From the NCBI GenBank assembly GCA_012960755.1, contig DUAT01000046.1:1-33965 (forward strand): a stretch of 33,965 nucleotides of DNA, read 5' to 3'. The notes beneath the pieces were generated by a model. The model was not told the DNA's origin. It did no database searches and saw only the letters and a program-made list of their open reading frames with translations. Every line of letters begins with the position of its first letter. Within the stretch, counting starts at the first letter, position 1. This DNA comes from Gammaproteobacteria bacterium (GTDB lineage Bacteria > Pseudomonadota > Gammaproteobacteria > Pseudomonadales > Azotimanducaceae_A). Shown here piece by piece: positions 1 through 9,600 of the stretch. The position numbers were made by a program, and so were the translations under genes.

Positions 1-88
1 CGTCCACATTAGTAATACCTGTAATAGCAGGAGTCCCAAATGCTGAAGTGGGGGGTGCCGGGGGGTGGGGTGTTACTTAGCCGGAAAG
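1..88 (+). repeat. ~90-bp direct repeat, copy A
   Basis: This stretch matches 24739-24828 in the same orientation at roughly three quarters of positions. Both copies begin CGTCCACATTAGTAATAC, share AATAGCAGGAGTCCCAAA in the middle, and then a G-rich GTGGGG tract followed by CTTAGC. No reading frame is evident. The copy starts at the window edge, so its true left limit is unknown. The two copies bracket the ~24-kb gene island. Confidence 0.75.
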
Positions 89-388
89 GGTTGAGGAGTA
101 GGTGATAATATTTTTGGTATCCGGGGCCAGGGGCCGCTCCGTCGATGGGAGACTCATTCCTCGTAACGCGATGGTTTCCCAGCGTCGAGGCTTGGGGAGA
201 GTCTTCGATGGCCTACCAGAATAGCGATATGTAGAAGGAAGCGGCTGGGGTTAGCCGTGCCATGGACTGTTCCGCCTTCCGGTTATATCTCAATTACCCC
301 TTTTATAGGAGAGAACGATAGTAAGTGGGTCTAATTTAGGGGCATTGAAAGGTACAAGCCTGCAATTGACAGGTTAGACCTCAGCAGT
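89..388. other. No recognisable gene
   Basis: I see no supported coding region in this stretch. The longest open frame from an ATG is about 30 codons and resembles nothing I know. It lies between the 90-bp direct repeat and a terminal-repeat arm, so it is probably the interior of a decayed mobile element. Confidence 0.4.
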
Positions 389-454
389 CTATATGCACAA
401 AAGTGTCTCTTAGCAAACAGGGGTAGATGGACCCATATGGGCTGACGTCACACA
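389..454 (+). repeat. MITE-type repeat arm (left boundary of island)
   Basis: Positions 401-454 match 27269-27322 with 5 mismatches in 54 bases (direct copy) and are an inverted match to 24611-24663 and 27106-27158. Conserved blocks are AGTGTCTCTTA and CCATATGGG(C/T)TGACG. Similarity continues a few bases to the left (TATGCA/AGCAGAA). The arm ends just before the first regulatory module of the island. No transposase is encoded nearby, which fits a non-autonomous element. Confidence 0.75.
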
Positions 455-466
455 ATTTTCCATTAA

Positions 467-523
467 ATGATTAAAAAAGTGCACAATGCTTGAAATAAAG
501 CATCGTGATTGATAATGTGCATC
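467..523 (+). promoter_or_regulatory. Triple 19-bp operator/promoter module 1
   Basis: Three head-to-tail 19-base units start at 467, 486 and 505, related to the consensus ATGCTTGATAATGTGCATT. The register encloses a sigma-70-like promoter: TTGAAA at 490-495, a 17-base spacer, and TAATGT at 513-518. The next gene, an SDR, starts 429 bases downstream, so the transcript would have a long leader unless a gene has been lost in between. It aligns without gaps to modules 2 and 3. Confidence 0.7.
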
Positions 524-952
524 TGTGAACGGCTACTTAAATAGTGTTTCCTGAGTATTCAAAAAAGTATCGTGATAGGGGTTTTTTACGTAAGAAGTCT
601 GTGGAGAAGTTTGCGGTTGAGGATAGTCAGAGTCTGAATAGCCAATGATCTACTGTCGCTGGCTTCGAACACAGTTCAATCAATATCTTTCTGTCCCCTG
701 GGCACGTGTCTTGAAGATGCCGCCTGAACCGCAGAAGTATCATGATGAGCCTATAGTACTCACGGGATAGGTGGCTGCGATGCCCAAGACCCGCTTAAAT
801 ACCAGCAATGTCTGGAGAAGGCCGGTGGTGAGGGGTTTCAGCATCTGCTGGGTCGAGAAGTGAAAGTCTGATTCTATGAGATCAGAACGGTCTCTGATTA
901 GAGAGTCTTAATAAATCACAAACAAATAGTCATAAGTACAGGAACAGGTGTA
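524..952 (+). other. Long leader or gene relic before the SDR
   Basis: There is no intact gene. Near 776-895 one frame reads like coding sequence (a stretch ending GREVKV, stop, FYEIRTVSD, stop) but is broken by stops, so this may be the worn-down 3' end of a gene that module 1 once served. I could not assign it to a family. The alternative is an untranslated leader for the SDR. Confidence 0.35.
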
Positions 953-1843
953 ATGGGTAGATTAGAGGGTAAGGTGGCGGTCATCACAGGAGCGACCAGT
1001 GGCATCGGTGAGGCTACAGTGGACGCTTATTGTCAGGAAGGCGCAAAAGTGGTTTTCTGTGGCCGAAACGAAGAGAAGGGGCGTGAAGTCGAATCTCGTC
1101 AGCCAAAGGGCACAGCCATATTTGTTAAAGCGGATGTGCTTCACGAAGACGAGATTAAAAATGTGATCGGCACTGCGGTTAAGAAATGGGATAGATTGGA
1201 CATCCTGTTCAACAATGCTGGTGGACCGTCCAATATTCCCGGCACCCCCCATGCATATAACATCGAAGACGTCAGTGAAGAGAGTGTTAAATACTCCACA
1301 TGGTATTTGATGGGTACCTGCATGGTGGCGACAAAGCATGCATCACCGATCATGCGGAAGCAGCGATCGGGTTCGATAATCAATAATTCCTCCAAGGGTG
1401 CGCATCAGGCTGAAGCCACTGTGGACCCTTTTTACTCTGCGGCGAAAGCAGGCCTCTCGAGTTATACCAAGGCGGCAGCGTTGCAACTGGGGCCGATGGG
1501 TGTACGGGTTAACGCAGTAAGCCCGGGTGCGATTGCTACCCCAATTTTCTGGGGTGGCCATACCAATGGTCAAAACCTCAACGAGGAGCAGTCTTCAAAA
1601 AGATTGTCTCAGTTTGTGGAAGCAGTGAATGGCGGGCTGATGCCATTGACAGGTCCTGGCGGGGAGCCCTGGGATATTGCGATGGCTTGTGTTTATTTAG
1701 GGAGTGATGAGAGTCGATGGATTACAGGTATCGATCTGGTGGTCGATGCTGGTATGTTGGCCGTCAAGGGTGATCATCAGGCAATTACCGAACAGATGAA
1801 AAAGATGTGGGACAAACATGATGAACGGCTTGGTCGTACGTAA
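953..1843 (+). CDS. SDR family NAD(P)-dependent oxidoreductase
   Basis: This is a 296-residue classical short-chain dehydrogenase/reductase, predicted cytoplasmic, oxidising an alcohol or reducing a carbonyl. Seen in the protein: the Rossmann nucleotide motif TGATSGIG at about residues 12-19, NNAG at 87-90, a catalytic serine in NSS (S146/S147), and YxxxK as Y161-SAA-K165. Family members are usually ~250 residues. The extra length is an insertion after NNAG (around residues 91-112) and a ~30-residue C-terminal tail, which may shape a particular substrate pocket. The start has an ACAGGTG sequence just upstream. It is the first gene of the island, 429 bases downstream of module 1. The substrate cannot be read from sequence; a role in handling alcohols released from the island's substrate is inference. 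Confidence 0.9.
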   Translation: MGRLEGKVAVITGATSGIGEATVDAYCQEGAKVVFCGRNEEKGREVESRQPKGTAIFVKADVLHEDEIKNVIGTAVKKWDRLDILFNNAGGPSNIPGTPHAYNIEDVSEESVKYSTWYLMGTCMVATKHASPIMRKQRSGSIINNSSKGAHQAEATVDPFYSAAKAGLSSYTKAAALQLGPMGVRVNAVSPGAIATPIFWGGHTNGQNLNEEQSSKRLSQFVEAVNGGLMPLTGPGGEPWDIAMACVYLGSDESRWITGIDLVVDAGMLAVKGDHQAITEQMKKMWDKHDERLGRT

Positions 1844-2134
1844 GCGCGTAGATCAGGCTCGTAGAACAACATTATCTCTGGCGAGCCGTCTGCGCGTCTC
1901 GGTAGCTCAAGATGGTAAGTTGTTGATGTGTTTCTTCAATTTAGTATCAGTTGACACTTATCGATATTTCAGATTGAGTTCCTTTGTGTACTGGAAAAAT
2001 GCTGCGACGGTTTTGATCAAAACTGGTTGAATCGTTGGGAGCTAGAATTGTTAATTTAGCAATATAGTAAGACATGGCACTATATTAAAGTTGATTGGTA
2101 TTCACGGAATTAGTAACTGCGAGGGACATTATAA

Positions 2135-2191
2135 ATGCTTAATAATGTGCATAATGCTTGAAAATAGGCATTATGCTTGGTACTGTGCTAG
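2135..2191 (+). promoter_or_regulatory. Triple 19-bp operator/promoter module 2
   Basis: Units start at 2135, 2154 and 2173. The second is a clean dyad, ATGC-N10-GCAT. The embedded promoter is TTGAAA (2158-2163), a 17-base spacer and TACTGT (2181-2186), in the same register as modules 1, 3 and 5. The amidohydrolase starts 83 bases downstream. The bases between the SDR stop and this module (1844-2134) contain no gene that I can support. Confidence 0.75.
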
Positions 2192-2274
2192 TCCCACTGG
2201 TAACAGCGATTCTGAACACGATTGCTGTTAATTAACGAGACTATCCAAGAAAAAATCAGCTACAAGGGAATCAA

Positions 2275-3912
2275 ATGAAACACGATATTATTATTCGTGG
2301 TGGCCAGATCGTAGACGGTACAGGTGCAGATCCTGTAATAGGCGACGTGGCAATCACAGACGGCATTATTACAGCAGTTGGTAACGTTGAAGGTGATGCA
2401 AAGCAGGAAATCAACGCGGCAGGTCATGCGGTAACCCCGGGTTTTGTTGATATCCATACCCATCTTGATGCGCAAATCGGTTGGGATCCAGACATGACGC
2501 CAGTCAGTTGGCACGGCGTAACCACCGTGCTCATTGGTAACTGTGGAATGACCTTCGCACCTTGTAAGCCAGAAGACCGCACACTGATGGCCGCTATGAT
2601 GGAAACAGTTGAAGACATTCCCAGGAAAGCAATTCTCGATGGACTAGCGTGGGACTGGGAACATTATGGTGAGTACCTAAATTCAATTGAGAAGCTTGGC
2701 ACAGCTGTTAACGTTGCAGGTCTGGTTGGCCACGCTGCAGTACGTTACTACGTAATGGGCGATCGCTCTTTTGCTGAGAAAGCAACTGAAGAAGAAAAAC
2801 AACAAATGGCTGATATCGTCGCAAATGCAATTGATGATGGCGCGTTTGGTTTCTCTACAAACCGTTATGAGCCACACGTTGCACCAGATGGTCGTTCAAT
2901 TCCAGGCACATTTGCCGACGTGGATGAATTAATGAAGATTGCGGAAACAGCAGTAAACCCTCGCAAGGGATTAATGCAGGCTGTTGGTGCAAACTTCGAA
3001 CTATTGCAAGCAATTGGTGATACAAAAGACAGCCGAATTTTATTCAGCTACGGCACTAGCCCCGACGAAGGTGCTGGTAATGTTGCTGCAAACAATCTTG
3101 ATAAGCTCTGTGAAGGCCGTGACATTACTGCAATTTCACATGTTCGTGGCTCTGGATACATGTTTGGTTTACAGGCAGATTTGCCAGTTGGCGGCGTAAC
3201 CTGGAGATACGTAGCGAAGATGAGCAGGGCAGACCGTCTTTCTGCAATTTGCGATGACGAAACTGCAACCAAAATGGTTGAAGAAGCCAAACAACCTAAA
3301 TCTACAGGTGTTCCCTTTGAGGCAGTATTCTTCCTTGGTGCTGGCGATCGTCCAGATTATGCAGCAACCAAAAGCATCAAAGTGATTGCAGACGAGACTG
3401 GCGAGCATTGGTCAGAGACATTCTTACGCTTATCGCGGGAAACTGAAGGTAGAGGCTTGTTCATCTTTCGTATGTTCTCAGGTAGCCTGACTGAACAAGC
3501 GAATCTCTTCAAGAGTGAAAATATCTACCCAGGTTTGGGTGATGCAGGTGCACACGTCGGTCAGATCATGGACGCTGGTTGGACTTCATTTATGTTATCC
3601 CACTGGTATCGTGAAACCGGGTACTATTCGCTTCCACAGGTTATCCAAAAAATGAGTTCAGGCCCTGCTAAGGTTGTAGGTTTAACCGACCGCGGTACAC
3701 TGCAGGAAGGCATGCGTGCTGACATTAATGTTATTAATCTGCAAGATGTGGGTGAATGGCAGCCTGAGCTTGTTCATGACTTCCCTCACGGAGCTGCACG
3801 ATATATTCAAAAAGCAGCTGGATACAAAGCGACAATTGTTAATGGTCAGGTGAGTTTGGTGGACGGTGCACTTACAGGGAACCGCAACGGTCAGGTTTTA
3901 CGAAGCGCATAA
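2275..3912 (+). CDS. D-aminoacylase-type amidohydrolase (COG3653-like)
   Basis: This 545-residue protein belongs to the metal-dependent amidohydrolase superfamily, N-acyl-D-amino-acid deacylase/dihydroorotase-like branch. The N-terminal DIIIRGGQIVDGTG strand is typical, followed by the metal-binding HxH (H61-T-H63 in PGFVDIHTHLD), GHAAVR near residue 152, and a C-terminal GDAGAHVG/LSHWYRETG region seen in this branch. Length matches the family. No signal peptide is evident, so it acts in the cytoplasm. The start has a good ribosome site (AAGGGA). Members hydrolyse amide or related C-N bonds; many have been named deacylases without proof, so the substrate is open. It has its own operator module, so it is probably co-induced with the receptor and hydrolases. 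By eye it uses more A-ending codons (gca, aca, cca) than the genes downstream, a possible sign of separate origin. Confidence 0.85.
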   Translation: MKHDIIIRGGQIVDGTGADPVIGDVAITDGIITAVGNVEGDAKQEINAAGHAVTPGFVDIHTHLDAQIGWDPDMTPVSWHGVTTVLIGNCGMTFAPCKPEDRTLMAAMMETVEDIPRKAILDGLAWDWEHYGEYLNSIEKLGTAVNVAGLVGHAAVRYYVMGDRSFAEKATEEEKQQMADIVANAIDDGAFGFSTNRYEPHVAPDGRSIPGTFADVDELMKIAETAVNPRKGLMQAVGANFELLQAIGDTKDSRILFSYGTSPDEGAGNVAANNLDKLCEGRDITAISHVRGSGYMFGLQADLPVGGVTWRYVAKMSRADRLSAICDDETATKMVEEAKQPKSTGVPFEAVFFLGAGDRPDYAATKSIKVIADETGEHWSETFLRLSRETEGRGLFIFRMFSGSLTEQANLFKSENIYPGLGDAGAHVGQIMDAGWTSFMLSHWYRETGYYSLPQVIQKMSSGPAKVVGLTDRGTLQEGMRADINVINLQDVGEWQPELVHDFPHGAARYIQKAAGYKATIVNGQVSLVDGALTGNRNGQVLRSA

Positions 3913-4540
3913 ATGTGAAAAGAGAGATGGCGATCAATAATTCAAAGACAGCCATATCATCCACCGATGGCCCCGTGATGCAACAGGGGTTAGCGGTTAC
4001 ATTGGGTCCTGGATTGTTCAGAATTAATGGAGCAGAGTTATATTGTAAAGGCGTATGTTCGAGGCGAGAATAGCCCGGGAAAAGTGGATTATTTCAAGGC
4101 GATGAATAGTTCAAGTCTTCGCGGACGCGTTGATCTATTCGTTGCCGCTTCTCAACTGCATTACTCTGATCATACTGCAACTTAGCTAGCATTCTTTGAC
4201 GATGCCAAGTCGAAGCATTGGCTCATTATCATCTAGGGGAAACCCGAAGATCACTCGATATACTTCTCGACAAGAATAATGAGCAGGTGATCCGCGCCTG
4301 ACCCAATGTGATACATGCCAAGGCCAATGTAGTAGACGGCTACTTAGGATTTCGTTTCAGTTTGTGGTCACACAGTTTGTCCTGGACGCAATGTATCCGT
4401 GTGTGCGTGTTCCGGTTAATGCCAATGAGCTCGGTGATGCTGGAAACCGGCGGAATAAAGTTGGGATAATCATGAGTTCACGATCACCTAAAATGGAGTC
4501 TCATTGACACCGTTGTAACCCGGGCGTGGAGTTCGAATAT
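3913..4540 (+). other. Intergenic region with possible gene decay
   Basis: About 630 bases without an intact gene. Short protein-like stretches appear in different frames, for example around 4195-4300 and 4380-4480 (reading ..VPVNANELGDAGNR..), interrupted by stops and frame changes. This suggests an eroded coding sequence, but I cannot name the family. No terminator hairpin is obvious after the amidohydrolase. Confidence 0.35.
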
Positions 4541-4597
4541 TACGAAAACAGTTGCATGCCTGCTTATATTTGTGCATGCTAGGCATTCATTTGCATT
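4541..4597 (+). promoter_or_regulatory. Degenerate 19-bp operator before blaI-like gene
   Basis: The unit at 4560-4578 matches the island consensus at about 12 of 19 positions, including TGCTT and TGTGCAT. The next unit (4579-4597) keeps only the right half (TTGCATT), and the preceding one ends in GCATGC. In the register of the other modules the promoter would be TTATAT, 17 bases, TCATTT, which is weak, with a very short leader before the GTG at 4612. The likely role is autoregulation, which is inference. Confidence 0.45.
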
Positions 4598-4611
4598 TTG
4601 AGTGAGAAGCT

Positions 4612-4989
4612 GTGGCTGAAAAATTGACGAGACGCGAACAGCAGGTGATGGACGTTGTTTATGCTAAAGCGCTCTGTACTGCGCAGGAGTTACAGGCAGA
4701 GATCGGTGGCTCGTATTCAGCATCTAGAGCGATTCTTTCGCGAATGGTAACAAAAGGATTGCTGAAGCAGAAATATGACGGTCCACGTTATCTGTTTTCA
4801 CCTGCTAGAAATCTAACGAATCAGAGAAAGTCTGCCATGAAAGAAATGGTTGCTTCTCTATTTGGTGGGTCTTCGGTTGACGCGATGAATACGCTGTTGG
4901 CAATGTCAAAGAATACTATCGATGTTGAAGAACTTGACCGGCTCGAAGCGCTGATTCAAACGGTACGAAACAATGCTAAAAAAATGTAA
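4612..4989 (+). CDS. BlaI/MecI/CopY family transcriptional repressor
   Basis: This 125-residue protein has the length and layout of a BlaI/MecI repressor: an N-terminal winged helix (LTRREQQVMDVVYAK..., recognition region around SASRAILSRMVTKGLL, residues 37-52) and a C-terminal helical dimerisation part (about 75-125). Family members bind dyad operators as dimers and are cut when an M56 partner is activated. The start is GTG, preceded by GAGTGAGAAG. It lies 26 bases upstream of the M56 gene, the classical blaI-blaR1 or mecI-mecR1 pairing. A degenerate copy of the island's operator sits directly upstream, which suggests autoregulation and makes this the best candidate for the protein that binds the modules. 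No beta-lactam role is implied, because the partner lacks the penicillin-binding domain. Confidence 0.88.
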   Translation: MAEKLTRREQQVMDVVYAKALCTAQELQAEIGGSYSASRAILSRMVTKGLLKQKYDGPRYLFSPARNLTNQRKSAMKEMVASLFGGSSVDAMNTLLAMSKNTIDVEELDRLEALIQTVRNNAKKM

Positions 4990-5015
4990 CATCCTGACTT
5001 AAAGAGGAATGGACG

Positions 5016-6401
5016 ATGATAGATTTCTTTTTGGAATTTTTTGTTAAATCCAGTGTCATTCTTACCATGATCATCCTGTTAACCTATGTGCGCCACTTCT
5101 CAGCTGCCGAAAGCCATATATTGGCTTTCTCTGGGTTACTCAGTCTGCTGGTATTATTGGCGTTCGATGGGTTTTATGATTGGCGAATCGTAGACCTGGA
5201 AGGATTAAATTTGTCCCGGTCAATGGCTGACGTGGGTAAGGAAGTTATTCTTCTTTCGGCAACTGCGACACCCATGGCCGACTCGTCAACGAAAGTCGAC
5301 GCGTTGGGTGATCACCCGTTCTGGCTGATAGCTGTGTATCTCACTATAGGCAGTCTGCTGGTTATCTCTGCAATCGCGAATTATAGGCTACTTTCCAGAA
5401 AAATAGTTAATCTTGAAGAACCCGGATATTCTCCAGATTTTCTGCGTTTACCTTTCATGGCACCGGTTCGATTTTTTAATCCAACCGGGACTCAACTTAA
5501 AACTGACGATTGTTCAACTCCGTGGATGTGGGGAGTAGGGCAGACTTATATCGTGTTACCTGCTAATTTTAGGGATTGGCCTATAGCCAGGCAAAAAGAG
5601 GCGTTGGATCATGAATTGGCACATTTGTATAGAGGCGATTGTTTTATTCATATCGTCAGTCATTTTTTGACGATAGTCTTTTGGTTTCAACCGCTAGCCT
5701 GGATTCTACGCAAACGGCTCCATCATCTCTCGGAGCTGGCCAGTGACGATTGGGTGTTAAGCAAAGGCGCGTTAGCACCTGATTATGCCCAGACACTGTT
5801 AGACATTGCGAAACAGAATAATCAAGTCAGCTATGCCGGAATAGGCATGGGGGTTCATCGCCACCCACTTTCCGATCGCATTGAATCAATTCTGGCGCCG
5901 TCACGACGCAGGGCCAAGGTTAACTTTGGCAAGCTGCTCACCTTGATGGCAGCCGTATTCGTCATTTCCCTTCCATTGTCGGCAATCACCAATAGCAATG
6001 TCAGGGCAAATTCACTGGGCGTAATTGACGACTATTCGACTTACGACACAGCAGCAAACAAACTAATTGTCAAACAACTTTTGGCAGATGAAATTCTCTG
6101 GCAAGATCATCTTACCGATGACGTTGTTTGGAACTTCCCTAACCGCACAATAAGAGGCAGAGAGGCGCTGAAAGCAGAAAGTAGCAAGCAATTGCAGCAC
6201 CCTGGAACACCAATACATGTGTCGATTGTAGGTGATAAGAACATAGTTGCTGCTGAATTCAAGTACGTGAACGGGATCGGTGTAGATGGGAAACCTTATA
6301 CCAATACCTATTGCTCGGTTTACCAGTTCACAGGCAATAAAATTAGCCATGTCACCGAGTATACAAATACTGAAGTCTTGCGGCCAGCTATCGCGAAGTA
6401 A
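5016..6401 (+). CDS. M56 (BlaR1-like) membrane protease with SnoaL/NTF2-like sensor domain
   Basis: This is a 461-residue integral membrane metalloprotease. Hydrophobic segments lie at roughly 8-26, 33-50, 103-121, 210-230 and 307-325. The zinc site is visible: H199-E-L-A-H203 in DHELAHLYRGD, with a third ligand in E240-LASDD. In BlaR1/MecR1 the last membrane segment is followed by a class-D-like penicillin-binding sensor. Here residues ~335-455 instead resemble a SnoaL/DUF4440/NTF2-like fold (DDVVWNFPNRTIRGREAL, ..HVSIVGDKNIVAAEFKYV.., YCSVYQFTGNKISHVTEYTNTE), a small-molecule-binding alpha+beta barrel. It is probably a sensor that cleaves the adjacent BlaI-like repressor on ligand binding. 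The start has an AGAGGA site 9 bases upstream. Certainty is high for M56, moderate for the sensor domain, and the ligand is unknown. Confidence 0.85.
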   Translation: MIDFFLEFFVKSSVILTMIILLTYVRHFSAAESHILAFSGLLSLLVLLAFDGFYDWRIVDLEGLNLSRSMADVGKEVILLSATATPMADSSTKVDALGDHPFWLIAVYLTIGSLLVISAIANYRLLSRKIVNLEEPGYSPDFLRLPFMAPVRFFNPTGTQLKTDDCSTPWMWGVGQTYIVLPANFRDWPIARQKEALDHELAHLYRGDCFIHIVSHFLTIVFWFQPLAWILRKRLHHLSELASDDWVLSKGALAPDYAQTLLDIAKQNNQVSYAGIGMGVHRHPLSDRIESILAPSRRRAKVNFGKLLTLMAAVFVISLPLSAITNSNVRANSLGVIDDYSTYDTAANKLIVKQLLADEILWQDHLTDDVVWNFPNRTIRGREALKAESSKQLQHPGTPIHVSIVGDKNIVAAEFKYVNGIGVDGKPYTNTYCSVYQFTGNKISHVTEYTNTEVLRPAIAK

Positions 6402-6518
6402 AGTGGTCGCTGGATTTTCGTTGCATAGTGGTCGCGCTGATCCTCTTCCCATCTCCCGTGGTACAGATAAAAATTTAACGAGCTGAATATCATCCCTTCC
6501 CGTGTGTTTTCAAATTAA

Positions 6519-6600
6519 ATGCTTATAAAAGTGCAAAATGCTTGTATATATGCACTATGCTTGATAATGTGCATTCGTGCATTGAATAATTCGTGCATTG
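6519..6600 (+). promoter_or_regulatory. Triple 19-bp operator/promoter module 3
   Basis: Units start at 6519, 6538 and 6557; the third is ATGCTTGATAATGTGCATT. The embedded promoter is TTGTAT (6542-6547), a 17-base spacer and TAATGT (6565-6570). Two more half-site-like copies of ATTCGTGCATTG follow at 6573-6584 and 6589-6600, 16 bases apart. The TonB receptor ATG is 96 bases past the third unit. Confidence 0.78.
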
Positions 6601-6671
6601 GATATTTTGTAGGTCGAGAAATTTGAACGTTCAGATAATAAGATCAATTTAGTAAACGGGAGATTTTGCCA

Positions 6672-9600
6672 ATGACAGACCAAAGAAAAAATTTACGCAG
6701 AATTGGGGCATACCTGGTGTGCGTTGGCTTATTGAGCAGCCTTTATGGTGGATCAGTACTGGCCGAGGAAAACGAGGAAAACGAAGAACTCGAAGAAGTC
6801 ATTGTCACAGGCTCTTATCTTCCAGGCAGTGCCGAGGATGCCCCTTCTCCTGTGAAAGTCATCGGCCGGGAGCAATTTGACGAAGAAGGCGCTTTCACAC
6901 TTTTTGATGTGGTCAGAAACCTGACGGTTAACAGCGGCTCCCTGGGTAACAATGAAAGTGGAGGTGTCGGGATATCCAATGACTTGGTCGGCACCGAAAA
7001 CGTGAACTTGAGAGGCTTGGGTCCTAATTCAACCTTGGTCTTGATTAACGGGAAGCGATTGGCGCCAGTGGCCGCCCAAACCACCTCTGGTGGTGAAGTC
7101 GTTGATACGGGGACCATTCCCAGCATCATGATTGAACGTGTTGAAATATTGCTTGACGGTGGCTCTGCGCTGTATGGGTCGGACGCAGTGGCAGGCGTAT
7201 TCAATATCATTATGCGTAATAATTTTGAAGGTCTGGAGATTGAGACTCAGGCAGGTGGTATGACTGAGGCTATTGAAGACGGCAATAAGAGAATTGCTGG
7301 CATCTGGGGCTGGGGTAGTGCCGACGACAAGACAAATTTTGTTCTTTCGGGTGAATACTACCATCAGGACGAGGTTGGTGTTAGCAAGGCCAACTTCTTT
7401 GACCCTAGCTTGCAGCAATTTATCGGACATGTTGGGTCTATCATCACGCCGATCATGGGTTTCGATGGTGAGCAGCTGAACCCGGACTGGTTAAACCAGG
7501 AAATTGTTGATCAGGCCATTGCAGAAGGCGGTCCAGGGGGGGCACGGCTTACTGATCCACTCTGTCAAACACTCACCACTACGGGAGGTGATCCCTTCTT
7601 CGTCGGGCACCAATGGGCTGGAATAGGATATCCAAGCTCCCAATGCTATGAAGATACTCGTGACCTCAGACAGATTACCACTGAATATGAACGAAGCAGT
7701 ATCGCCGGTAACTTCAGCCATGTGTTCAATGATCATCTGGAGCTCTATAGCTTCTTTAATTTTGCTGATGCCGAAGCCGTTTGGGCCAGTGATGGAATTA
7801 CATATTCCCCCTATGCGACTTACAATCTTGCGCAGCCCGGTGCGTTCGGTGGCGCAATCCTTGCCAGCGGATTGGAGCTAGGTTACTTTGCACCCTATGT
7901 TGTTCGTGAGGGTCGAGAGCCTCTGGCAGCGCCGACTTACATTCCGAACCATCCAGGGGCTGGATACAATGGTGGTCCAAACATTTCGGTGATTAACAAT
8001 CAAACCGTTGGATTCCCACGGACGCGAAGCGATAAGCAGTCTAATCAGCAGAAAGCGACCACGGTTCAAATGGGCCTGAGGGGCGACTTTGAATTTGCCA
8101 ATCGTACGTTGGATTATGATATAGGACTGTCATGGAGTGAAAACAGCCTGGAGGCGACCGGGTTACACTTCAATCGTGAGCGCACCGAGCTGGCCGCCAA
8201 TGGGCTGGGTGGCCCGAACTGTGTGCCAAATGGGGTCGATGACTTTGACTTTCAAACGCCACGATATGCCTGGGGTGGTTGGAATGCCTACGACTACTTA
8301 GGTTTTGTAACGACCGGATCATCTGCCGAGAATGTTAATAATCTGCACCAGAGTATGTCTCTAGCGCTGACCAGTAACAATCAGGGTGTGGGAGACTGCC
8401 AGTTTTTGAATCCCTATCTCAGCTCTCTCACCAACCCAGAACTGGCCAATAGTGACGAGTTGCTAGACTGGATTCGTGAAGATGTCATGCTCACGGATAA
8501 GCGAAACAAGGTAGCTGTTTTTGATGCCGTGATTTTTGGTGAGTTGTTTGAAATGGCAGGCGGAACTGCCCAGTTTGCAGCGGGTGTGCAACATCGTCGA
8601 GAGAATCGTGATTCTAATGCCGCTTCACTTTTAGACCCTGTAGGAAGAGGGCTTTCTAACTGGGCCATCAAATCGTTTAATGACGATGGGCCCATCTACA
8701 ATGATGAAGGGGTCATGATTCGAGAAAGTGGCACCGTTGCCGAAACACATGACTTTATCAGTAACAGCCTGACCTGTGATCGCTGTTCATATACATTCGA
8801 TCTTGAACGCACCGTCAGTTCTGTGTTCCTTGAGCTCTCACTGCCGGTCTGGGAAAAGTTTGAATCACAAATTGCCGTACGCTACGAGGATTATGGTGGC
8901 AGTATTGGCGGCAACGTCACGCCCAAAATTGCTGTCAGCTATAAACCGATGGATACACTACTGCTGCGTGGCTCGTTTTCTCAGTCATTTCGGGCGCCTA
9001 ATGTCGGTGTTGTTCACAATGGTCTAGAGAGCTTTGGTGCCTACGTTCAGGACCCGCTTCGTGCACAGGCAGTACGCGCGGGTATTCTGCCTCCTACGGA
9101 AGAGAATTATCGTGGCCAAGGTGCTTACTTTGTCGGAGCCCCTTCGCCTGATCTTACGCCGGAAGAAGCGGATACCTATAGCATTGGACTGCAGTGGGTG
9201 CCAGATGAGTTTTTGGGTGTCAACCTACGAGGGTTTGATTTTGGTGCGACCTACTGGCGCTTCGAATACTCAGATCGTGTCGGTCGTCAACCTGCAAACG
9301 AAGCGTTTAACGTGGAAGTAGAAGCATTCCTGATCGCGGCTGCAGATCCGGATAACTACATCCTCAATTCCACCCAACAACCTTATGGGGTGGCATTGAC
9401 AGACTACAAAACGAAGTGTGACCCGATTGCATTATCTGCAGAGCATGGTGATGGACTTCCCGATTACCCCTTGGCTGATATTGCATTTCCTCTTGCGACC
9501 ACGCCGAATCCTGCAAGCCCCAACATCGATGACTTTCCTCGCCTGGACTGTATCGTTGATCCTGCGACCTATTTGGTTGACACTGTCCAAAGAGCCACAG

